Part shown: positions 7,216-14,014 of the stretch, piece after piece
Numbering within the stretch: the stretch's first letter is position 1
How the letters are laid out: every line of letters begins with the position of its first letter
Source: Cytidiella melzeri
Taxonomy: Eukaryota; Basidiomycota; Agaricomycetes; Polyporales; Irpicaceae
Reading direction: 5' to 3'
Assembly (NCBI GenBank): GCA_022592445.1
Contig: JABYQR010000630.1
Span: 1 to 15,173, forward strand
DNA: 15,173 bases
Notes under the pieces: model-generated
The model's database searches: none
What the model saw: the letters and a program-made list of their open reading frames with translations, nothing else
What the model was told of the DNA's origin: nothing
Made by a program: the position numbers and the translations under genes

Positions 7216-8310
7216 TATCGGATATAAACTGGCGGGAATGCCGTGGAGCCTGAACACTTCTTTGATGTGAAGGTCGGCTATACCGTCAGCTGTGACAGTA
7301 GACTGGGTTGGGATTACATGTGTTTGCTTGCTGTACAAGTCTGTGTACACAGCAATCATGTCAAACCCCTTACTACGTGGGAGTGGTCCGACTAAGTCTA
7401 CACCAACCACCTGCCAAGGTCCGTCTGGTACTTCAATGGGCTGTATTGGGGTTACAGGGTGCTGTGCTGGTTTGGTTTGCTGACATTTGTCACATCCGAG
7501 GACGTACTGTTCTACAAATGATGCCATGCGAGGCCACCAATAATGCCGTGTGACTAGTTCCAAGGTTGCGTGTTTGCCGGGATGTCCTGCTGGTAACGCA
7601 TCATGACATCGTTGTACAATTTCCCGGCAAACTTCGCGATCCTTCGGAATGTATAGCTTCCCTTTGTAGTACACCAGTCCATTGTCTTCCTCCCACTCAA
7701 GTCCACCATCGGTCAACTTCCGGGGTCCATCCTTCCTAAGCTTGGCTAGTCCCTGGACTACCTCTGCTTCTTGAATGCTGATATCCTTAATCCGTGACTC
7801 TAACGGATCAGGTTCCGGGGTACTCAAGGCGGCTATTGTCTGGAAGTATTCGGGTTTCAGTACCACTTGTTCCTTGTTGTCTGATGCATCTAGAACTTCC
7901 AAGGTTCTGACCCGGGATAATGGGTCGCCTTGAGTGAGGGTCTTTCCGGGTTTGTGCATTAAAACAAAGTCAAACCGGCTCAGATACAAAGACCACCAAG
8001 CTTGTCGTCTGGACAGGTCCTGGGCGGTACGCCAATACTGCAGATTCTGATGATCTGTGATGATCTCGAAGGGCGCGGGTAATCCTTCCAGATAATGACG
8101 CCAATCTTCGAGAGCTCTGATGATAGCAAGCATTTCTCGATCATAGATCTCGTAGTTCCGTTCCGCTTCGGCCATAGACTGAGACCGAAACGCTACCGGG
8201 TGCCATTGTCCATCCTCTAGTTTCTGCAACAGAATTCCTCCAGTCGCAAAGCCAGACGCATCAACTTCAATACGTGTGGGGCGATCGGGTTCCCATGTGA
8301 CTAAAACAGG
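7216..8310 (-). pseudogene. pol: RNase H and integrase N-terminal half
   Basis: This frame first shows RNase H with its acidic residues in EVDASGFATGG, YDREMLAII, ITDHQNLQYW and GDPLSR. It then gives the integrase zinc domain (HDALPAGHPGKHATL with the two His, GCDKCQQTKP with the Cys pair), and the start of the catalytic core with the first Asp in VVGVDLVGPLPRSKGFDMIAVYTD. After GIPASL the frame is lost by a one-base shift (about 7217-7225), and the conserved SDRGPQF block continues in the next frame. At its 5' end it is cut off from the reverse transcriptase by the SINE-like insertion. Deleting 461 bp (insert plus one target copy) brings both parts into one frame. Confidence 0.92.
8295..8310. 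repeat. Target site duplication of the SINE-like insert, left copy
   Basis: ATGTGACTAAAACAGG is repeated as ATGTGACTAAAATAGG at 8756-8771, with one mismatch in 16. On the minus strand both encode the same pol residues (Val-Leu-Val-Thr or Ile-Leu-Val-Thr at the RT/RNase H junction), as expected of a duplicated target. Confidence 0.92.
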
Positions 8311-8756
8311 CAGCAACATAGACAGCAAGGACCCACTACCTCACTCTCACATTCTCACGCGCGACCTGAAGCTCAGGGACTGGGGGAGTTTCGACGGGGG
8401 GTGGAGGACCACAACCCGGCTTCCTGCTACCGCAAGAGGCCATGACCCAGGGGACCAACGTCCACCCAAGAAGGGTAGCAGGTTTAGATCCCAGCCCCTC
8501 CCATTCAGTTGGCAGAGCCTCTCGAGTCACCGGGCGCACCTTGACTGCTTTCCTTTTGCATACACGTTACATCCATAGTAATACCGAAAACCCTCCGCCA
8601 CACGTACTGGGTAGCAATTGCCCTCCACGATATGATTTAGATTGTTTCCTAGCCACACAGATACCACGCAACAGTAGCACGGATGTACTTTGTCTACCAT
8701 AGGGCGATGCCCTCGAGGACAATAAACAAGGAGGAAAAAAAAAAAAAAAAAAAAAA
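8311..8756 (+). mobile_element. SINE-like retroposon with poly(A) tail
   Basis: About 446 bp between two 16-bp target duplications, ending in 22 A (8735-8756) on the plus strand. These are the hallmarks of insertion by a LINE-type (target-primed) machinery, so the insert is oriented opposite to element 1. No protein frame is convincing, so it is SINE-like or a processed transcript. A tRNA-like origin is suggested only weakly: CAGTTGGCAGAGC at 8506-8518 resembles a tRNA D-arm (A box), and GGTTTAGATCCC at 8481-8492 loosely resembles a B box, preceded by TGACCCAGGGGA at 8443. Their order does not form one clean tRNA head, and they are not at the 5' end of the insert. Confidence 0.8.
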
Positions 8757-8771
8757 TGTGACTAAAATAGG
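8756..8771. repeat. Target site duplication of the SINE-like insert, right copy
   Basis: ATGTGACTAAAATAGG follows the poly(A) tail; its first A cannot be told from the tail. It differs from the left copy by one transition. Confidence 0.9.
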
Positions 8772-9743
8772 TTCCTGAGTGAACGCATCTTTGAGCATCT
8801 GAAAGGCGTTCTGCTGTGCTTCTCCCCACTTCCAAGGTTGGTCTTTCTTGGTGAGATCGTGGAGGGGACGAGTATGCCGTGCAAAGTCCTTGATGAAACG
8901 TCGGTAGAAGTTGGCAAATCCAATGAAGCCGCGTACATCACAGAGGTTCTGTGGTACCGGCCAGTTGGTGATAGCTTCTATTTTACCCAAGTCCATACGG
9001 ATCTTTTCGTTACCAATGATTAAACCTAGGTACTCGACTTGTGACTGTTCAAATTCGCATTTTTTGGGGCGAAGATACAAGTCGTTGGCTTCAAGTCGAG
9101 ATAGTACCTCATGAACAATTTTCCGGTGTTCCGCAATGTCTGAACTGAAGACAAGGATGGCATCTAAGTAGACCGAGACCTTTCCTTCCGCGATGAGATC
9201 AGCAAAGATGGAATTCATCATTGCTTGAAACGTGGCCGGAGAATTGGTCATGCCAAACAACATCACCTTAGGCTCAAACAGCCCTCGGTTTGTCACAAAT
9301 GCACCCTTCCATTCGTCATTTTCCTTGATCCAAATGTTATGATAACCCCATCGTACGTCAAACTTGGTGAAGATTCTGGCTTGACGAAGCCGATTGGTAA
9401 TATCTGATACCAAGGGGAGTGGGTAGCGGTTTTTGATTGTGATGTCATTTAACCGTCGATAATCCTGAACAAGCCGGAGCTTGCCGTCCTTCTTCTTGAC
9501 GAAGAATACCGGTGAGGCCATAGGCAATTTAGAGGGAACAATATATCCTTTCGCTAGGTTTTCCTCAATAAACTTGTCCAGCTCCGCTTGTTCATTCGGA
9601 GACATGGGGTAGACCTTGGATCTGAACATCTTTGGGTTCTCGGTCAGATCAATCGTATGATCCCAAGGCTGATGCTCTGGGAGACGCTGTGATGCTTCTT
9701 CTGAGAAGACTTTCTGGTGTCTGCGGTATTCCTCTGGAACCAT
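8757..9743 (-). pseudogene. pol: reverse transcriptase with altered catalytic motif
   Basis: Counting from the ATG at 9743, the RT blocks are present in order: LDKFIEENLAKGYIVPS, SPVFFVKKKDGKLRLVQDYR, KFDVRWGYHNI (first catalytic Asp, residue 129), LFGMTNSPATFQAMMN, then VYLDAILVFS, and SQVEYLGLIIG and VRGFIGFANFYRRFI. The family motif is YLDD; here the second Asp is Ala (residue 195, codon GCC at 9159-9161), which should abolish polymerisation. The ATG follows directly after an in-frame TAG (9744-9746) that ends the protease frame, so PR and RT are the same frame interrupted by one stop. The 3' end is cut by the SINE-like insert, where the frame reads into poly-Phe from the A tract. Confidence 0.93.
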
Positions 9744-10507
9744 CTATTCGAACGTCCGTTGTTCTTTGGATTGATGGGCTTTAGCAGCGATGTCTGTGGA
9801 GTACGTAAAGCTGGCGCAGGACCAAAGTTCTTCTTTTGTGTCCTGAATGATACCGGCTCTGAGCCACGCTCGTCTCTGTTTCCGATTGGCTGTGATAGAC
9901 TGGAAGGGTTTGAAGTCTTCTTCGGCTTCCAGTTCCATTTCTCCGGTAGCCCAATTGATCTTGGGGTTTGCTTTGCGAAGCCAGGGTAGACCTAGAATGC
10001 AATCTTCTGGTCCGATGTCTGTGACCAAAAAGGTTGCATTTTCTTTGATAGCCTCAACTTGTAGTTCGAGCTCTGCTCTGTGTGTTATACGTCCTCCTTG
10101 ATTTAGAGTCCCATCGATGTTATGGAGTGGGATCTGTCTTTCTAAGGGGACCGTACGTACTCGGTGCCGATTGACAAAGTCTTGACTCAGGAATAAAGCG
10201 GTGGCTCCTGAGTCAATCATGGCTTTGATACCTTGTTCTCTAAACACTCCTTTGAGCGTGATAGGAACTCGGAAGTGCATGCTAAGCGGGTCTATTTCTG
10301 GTACTATGCAGGATGACAAGGTTTCAAAGTAGTTATACATGTTGTTAAATAAAACTGCAGGCTGTGAATCGGGTTGCTGAGCAGGGCAGGTATTTACTAC
10401 AGGCGTGATAAAAACTGTGTCCGTGGAGAAATCATCAACGTCCTCCACTTCTTCTATGTAGGTCTTTCTAGAGGGACTCGAGGGTGCGGTTTCACCAGGA
10501 GTCCTTT
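9744..10507 (-). pseudogene. pol: aspartic protease region
   Basis: This is the start of pol, in the -1 frame relative to gag. It has no need for its own ATG; it opens directly at the gag stop. The retropepsin signature is AMIDSGATALFLSQDFV (catalytic Asp at residue 79 counted from 10448), and the C-terminal part is DCILGLPWLRKANPKINW, which corresponds to the ILG[LM] block of retropepsins. It processes Gag-Pol polyproteins. The frame ends at TAG (9744-9746), immediately followed by ATG and the RT in the same frame. This stop may be a nonsense mutation or a readthrough codon; given the other lesions, mutation is more likely. Confidence 0.88.
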
Positions 10508-10514
10508 CTAAAAA
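10508..10514 (-). promoter_or_regulatory. Candidate -1 frameshift site between gag and pol
   Basis: In the gag frame the minus strand reads GAT TTT TAG. The run of five T (10510-10514) would let the Phe tRNA on TTT slip back one base and still pair with TTT, while the TAG stop occupies the A site. The next codon is then TTA GAA AGG, which opens exactly the protease frame. This is not the classic X-XXY-YYZ heptamer. Gag/Pol in -1 register is common in Ty3-type elements. Confidence 0.6.
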
Positions 10515-11765
10515 TCCCTTTGATTACCCAGCTGCTTGACTTTGTCCGTGAGTGATGACATCTGCTTCATGATGGCATCGTAGTTGAACGGACTTGGTGA
10601 CGAGGAGCTGGCAACAGAGGCGGCGGGTGGATTAGGCAGGGGCCTCGCGGACGAGGACGACGAGGGAGCCGGAGTGGATGGATCAAAGAGGGTACTAGCA
10701 GCCACCTTCTGTTGCCTGGGTGGGTATCCGAGGAACTGGCTTTGGCAAACTTGCGTCTGATGGTTGCCACCACAGTGTCCGCACAGTTTGTGATCATGTT
10801 TACCGTCCTTCTTCTGGTGTTCCTTTGATCCGCATCCGTAACATCTACCATTCATGGCCTTCATGAAGTCGGCACGTGTATTTCCATTTGGTCCAACTTT
10901 TGTTGTGTCAATCTCCATGGCATTGGAGTCACGAGATGGTTGGACAAAGGGAGACGGGGACGAGGTAGAGACCGGAGTAGACTTGAACAGGTTGGGGACA
11001 GTTCGACCTTGTTCTCGAGCTTTCTCTTGGGCTCGAACACAAAGACGATTGTCAATGTCTGTAGCCACATTGATGAGGTTGACGAGGGTGATATGAGGTC
11101 GCGCGGTGTGGACTAATTCATCCTTGATCGTTGTACTCAGATGTTTGTAGTAGCGATCACGGAGGTCTTGTGTTGAGTACCCTGTCCTGTCCATAATTTC
11201 CCGGAATCGGGCTGTGTATTCGGGAACCGTCTTTTTGCCTTGCCAGAGCTCCCGAAGCTTGGCTTTAGTGTCTACCATTTCATCCACTGGTTCAAATCGG
11301 GCCTTGAATGCTGTCCTGAAGTCATCCCAGTCACCATTGAACGCCATCTGATGACTAGCAATCAGGTCCATATGGGGGGTAGCCCAAACTGCTGCGTCTT
11401 CTGTCATAAATGACAGGGCTGATGAAATCCAAAGGTGGTCTAACCGGGTCTGACCGCCTTGGGCATTGAACGGGGACAGTTTCTCATTGAACTGTGCGTA
11501 CATGGAAAGGCAGCTAGGAAACAACGTGCATCACTGCTGGCATTGCCTTTGAAGCTGGCAGGTTTCTCTACCACCCTTTCCCTAGACTTGTTGTTGACCG
11601 GTTGCTGCTGATTCTGGATCAACGCTGTGATGGCTTGGGTCAGCTGTTGCTGACCAAGGAGGAGTGCTTGCAGCATTTGTTCTGCAGAGGGAGGGGGAGG
11701 TGGCTCATGTACAGGGCTGGTGTGGGTACCCTTGATGCATGTTGAGAGACGTTGGTAGAATCCAT
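10508..11765 (-). pseudogene. gag of element 1 (two frameshifts)
   Basis: The likely start is ATG at 11765 (MDSTNVSQ). The frame shifts by one base near 11715, where a Pro-rich stretch (EPPPPPSAEQM) begins, and again at about 11506-11508, in a run of three T inside FLAAF/SMYAQF. The main part then runs to TAG at 10508. It contains the retrotransposon Gag core (WATPHMDLIA, WDDFRTAFKARFEPVDEM, LRELWQGKKTVPEYTARFREI), a composite zinc-binding region (CYGCGSKEH ... CGHCGGNHQTQVC, about 10750-10850), and a Ser/Pro-rich tail ending in a short helix-like segment. It would form the particle and package RNA. The second shift could be a lost T or a sequencing error in a homopolymer. Confidence 0.88.
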
Positions 11766-11786
11766 CTGATATTCCTCCTGTGTAAA

Positions 11787-12818
11787 CGTTCAATCAAAGT
11801 CTTCTTCAGGCAGGGTGGGAGGGATTCAAGGATACGAGCTTCCTGCCAATGATGAATGGGTCGATACTGGTTTGCGTACCAACCAGGATATGCAATACCG
11901 TTGTATCGATTTGGACAGGGCTGAGTTTTGCAGGTTTCGTGTCCTTCTTCTGGGTCGTAAGACTCGTCTCTGATGGTCTGGTGATTGAAAGCGTGCGGGT
12001 AGTTCTCACAGGGGAGATGATCTCTAGACCAAACACTACTTCTGGGACTTTGAGAAGCCACACTGTATTTCTAGAATGATACGAAGCACTCGTCCGACCA
12101 AACTCTGTCTAAAGCTTTGAACACTTGTTCGTAATTCCTTCTTAGACCCTTGAAACTGATTCCTCCATTGCCTTTAAACCCCAATCCAGCAGCTGCCACT
12201 CACGCTGAGTGATGACAGGGCTCGGGTTGGTAACTCCTCCAGAAGCTTTCTAACTTCTGTTTCTCCTGCTCAAATTACACTCGTGCCTTTGTAAGTGTTG
12301 GTATTGTGATGGTGGGAGAATCGACAGACGTTGGAGCGTGGCAGTGAGCTTTGGGGTGAAGATGCCTCGAAGGTCTTCAACGGTGTGTTTGCGAAAGTCG
12401 ATGAGAGTCGGCTTTGCTGCTATGAGGGCTGCGCTAGGGTTGGTAGCGGGCCTGGCTGGGAATCGTTCTGCTAATGAAGGCTTCTTGGGGAGATTTGCTA
12501 AAGCCTGGGCTTGTTCGCGTGCGGTACGGCGGCAAACTCTTTGGACTCAGCGCAGAGTTTTTCAAACTCCTCTGCTGTGGGGAATCTGTGTGTAAGGGCA
12601 GAACCCTTGGGTTTACGGTGACCAACGTAGGAGGCAATAGCCTTGAGCTCTTTCTCCGTGTACTTGTGACTCTTGCCACGTGCGTGCTCTGCGTCGAGTT
12701 GATCAAACACGGCCTGGGGTAAGGCACGATGGATCTGGACTTCTCGACGCGCTTGGTTCAGATCCTTGTGCAAAGGATCTGGACGAGCAGTCAAACGGGA
12801 GTGGGATTCTTTCGGCAT
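11787..12818 (-). pseudogene. Pre-gag ORF of element 1, unknown function, broken
   Basis: The first ATG after the predicted RNA start, apart from a start-stop ATG-TAA, is at 12818. From it a frame of good coding character runs (MPKESHSRLTARPD, then QLDAEHARGKSHKYTEKELK, then TAEEFEKLCAESKEF) and is lost near 12530. It resumes one frame over (REQAQALANLPKKPSLAERF, FRKHTVEDLRGIFTPKL, SQYQHLQRHE) until about 12250. After further shifts around 12275-12150, a third frame continues (RDESYDPEEGHETCKTQP, YPGWYANQYRPIHHWQEARI). It approaches a TGA at 11790-11792 that is in frame with the gag ATG eight codons later. The ancestral product was thus about 340 residues, separate from Gag or an N-terminal extension of it. 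No family is recognised. Confidence 0.5.
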
Positions 12819-12909
12819 CTCAAACGTAGGGGGGAATAAACTTTTTAAAACTGGGGGGACAGGAAGACTTGATCCAAGCTAAGGGCAGTCGTGCCGGTAG
12901 CTGTGTGGT

Positions 12910-12919
12910 ATCTTGACCT
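12910..12919 (-). promoter_or_regulatory. Self-priming primer binding site of element 1
   Basis: On the minus strand AGGTCAAGAT lies 2 nt (TT) inside the end of the 5' LTR. It is exactly complementary over 10 nt to ATCTTGACCT at 13155-13146, the predicted 5' end of the RNA. It does not start TGG, so ordinary tRNA priming is unlikely, and Tf1-like self-priming is the best explanation. Confidence 0.85.
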
Positions 12920-13063
12920 AATGTCGCGGAGCGACTGCTGCTATACTGCTAAACCCTAAACAAGGGCAGAGAAGAGGGGGAGTGAAAGTGGAAGTGGATC
13001 TCCAACGGCGACAACGAGGTCAAAGTTGATGATAAGCAGGCAAGCAGGCTCAGAGGCCAGATA

Positions 13064-13124
13064 CTGGCAGTGCAAATGATGAAGTTAATATTATGCTTAT
13101 ACTAGGTTACATTGAGTAACTCAC
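13064..13124 (-). other. Intron-like segment in element 1 leader (61 nt)
   Basis: On the minus strand, about 30 nt after the predicted RNA start, CTGCCAG is followed by GTGAGT (a consensus donor). After a TTAAC branch-like motif the next CTGCCAG ends a 61-nt segment, the usual intron size in basidiomycetes. The segment coincides with one period of a direct repeat whose 20-bp copies lie at 5660-5679 and 5721-5740 in the left LTR (diverged by CpG changes in this one). Splicing here would also remove the start-stop uORF at 13107-13112. No transcript evidence is available. Confidence 0.3.
13107..13112 (-). other. Start-stop uORF (ATG TAA) in element 1 leader
   Basis: The only ATG between the predicted RNA start (13155) and the pre-gag ORF (12818) is directly followed by TAA. 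Start-stop elements can hold ribosomes and reduce downstream initiation. It lies inside the intron-like segment. Confidence 0.35.
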
Positions 13125-13145
13125 CTGGCAGTGCAAATGACAAAG

Positions 13146-13155
13146 AGGTCAAGAT
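13146..13155 (-). promoter_or_regulatory. Predicted RNA 5' end / self-primer of element 1
   Basis: ATCTTGACCT on the minus strand starts 34 nt after the first base of the TATA box and is the exact complement of the primer site at 12910-12919. The same 10 nt are present in the left LTR at 5741-5750. Confidence 0.8.
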
Positions 13156-13181
13156 GCAGAACCAGGGAGGGTAAGGGGTAC

Positions 13182-13189
13182 TATATATA
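13182..13189 (-). promoter_or_regulatory. TATA box of element 1 5' LTR
   Basis: TATATATA on the minus strand, at the expected distance upstream of the predicted RNA start. The equivalent in the 3' LTR is 5777-5784. Confidence 0.75.
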
Positions 13190-13660
13190 CTGTGTCTGGG
13201 TGGTCTGTGCACCAGTTCCCACACTAGGGACTGGAGTAACAATAGAACAATAAGGGACCATGGTAACTGTCAAGGACCTGAGTAACTGTCAAGGACCTGA
13301 GTAACTGTCAAGGACCAGGGTACATAGAACAATAGGATTAGAACAATAGACAATAGAACAATAGCATCAGGAACAATAGAACAATAGGAACTGGGGGAAT
13401 CCCTGGGGAATTCCCGGGGAATCCCTATCAATGGAAGTTGAACAATAGAACAATAGCCTAGGTTGATCTGGAACCGCTCCAGATTGAGTCTAGGGTTTGG
13501 GTCTGGACTATGGATAATAAGGCAGGATGTCACGTGACCCGGGTTAGGGTTAGGTCCGGTAACACTCCTAGCCGGAAAATAAGCGCTCTAGATAGGCGCC
13601 TAAGGCTGTAAACTTGTGGCATTGTTGGAAAAACCGGTCTCTGTTGGACTATCCATGTCA

Positions 13661-13665
13661 GCAAC
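13661..13665. repeat. Target site duplication of element 1, right copy
   Basis: GCAAC, identical to 5512-5516. Joining the flanks at this site restores a continuous leader of element 2. Confidence 0.95.
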
Positions 13666-13690
13666 TAGACACATCAGACATCAGAAGCAT

Positions 13691-14014
13691 ATGACAGTAG
13701 GAGCTGAAACATCCCTCCCCTGCTACGGAAAGCCACACCTTTTCTACAAGAAGACACGAGATGTCTATCTTGACCAAGACAACAAGTGGGAGCATTGTAC
13801 AGCTGACATTTGTCCCAATCGAGAACTAGCAAAACAAACAGTAACACCGCCACACCCAGACTTTGAAGTCGTGGACATTGCCCAAGTTGAGCGACATTTG
13901 CGAGAAGCCAAAAGACGCGACAAGAGACGAGCAGAAGTACCATCTGCTAGTAACAAACCACCACTAATGTTAAGAACTTGCAGTAGCACCAAAGCCAACA
14001 ATGAATACCCCTGA
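13691..14014 (+). CDS. Pre-gag ORF of element 2, 107 codons, unknown function
   Basis: The start chosen is the ATG at 13691 (MTVGAETSLPCYG), the second ATG of the element 2 leader. The frame upstream of it belongs to the inserted LTR and is blocked by a stop in the original leader. The product is hydrophilic and basic, with VDIAQVERHLREAKRRDKRR as a likely charged helix, and two Cys (WEHCTADICPNREL). It ends in TGA at 14012-14014 and overlaps the gag ATG by 14 nt (14001-14014), with gag in the +1 frame. It may be a small accessory protein, or an N-terminal Gag part reached by reinitiation or a frameshift. No family is recognised. Confidence 0.5.
   Translation: MTVGAETSLPCYGKPHLFYKKTRDVYLDQDNKWEHCTADICPNRELAKQTVTPPHPDFEVVDIAQVERHLREAKRRDKRRAEVPSASNKPPLMLRTCSSTKANNEYP

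Larger units (their letters stand above)
5517..13660 (-). mobile_element. Element 1: complete chromovirus (Ty3/gypsy), minus strand
   Basis: An 8144-bp LTR retrotransposon with two LTRs, a 5-bp target duplication (GCAAC), a self-priming primer site next to the 5' (right) LTR and a polypurine tract next to the 3' (left) LTR. On the minus strand the order is pre-gag ORF, gag, protease, reverse transcriptase, RNase H, integrase, GPY/F and chromodomain, the arrangement of Ty3 chromoviruses. It lies inside the leader of element 2 and is itself interrupted by a SINE-like insertion at 8311-8756. It is non-autonomous now: the catalytic RT motif is altered, and several frameshifts and stops break the frames. 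Confidence 0.95.
12922..13660 (-). repeat. 5' LTR of element 1 (739 bp)
   Basis: Compared with the left LTR it has an extra 19-bp tandem unit (three copies of the GTAACTGTCAAGGAC unit in 13256-13317, against two) and an extra 22-bp GC-rich segment near 13404-13426 containing GGGGAATTCCC. The promoter, RNA start and an intron-like segment lie within it. It begins TGACATGG and ends CGCGACA on the minus strand. GAACAATAG motifs fill U3 (about 13240-13456). Confidence 0.95.

Noticed and set aside
7292..7553. Plus-strand ORFs within pol
   Set aside because: Shadows of the integrase coding strand, without any domain.
8276..8835. ORFs across the SINE-like insert
   Set aside because: They run through the target duplication and the poly(A) tract and have no conserved features.
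10750..10850. Missing Cys in the zinc knuckle of element 1 gag
   Set aside because: The spacing C-x2-C-x4-H ... C-x2-C-x3-H-x4-C resembles the composite knuckle seen in fungal Ty3 Gag proteins, so a loss is not supported.
13616..13690. Upstream extension of the element 2 pre-gag ORF to 13616
   Set aside because: This part is the inserted LTR of element 1; in the original leader the frame is closed by a stop just upstream of the insertion site.
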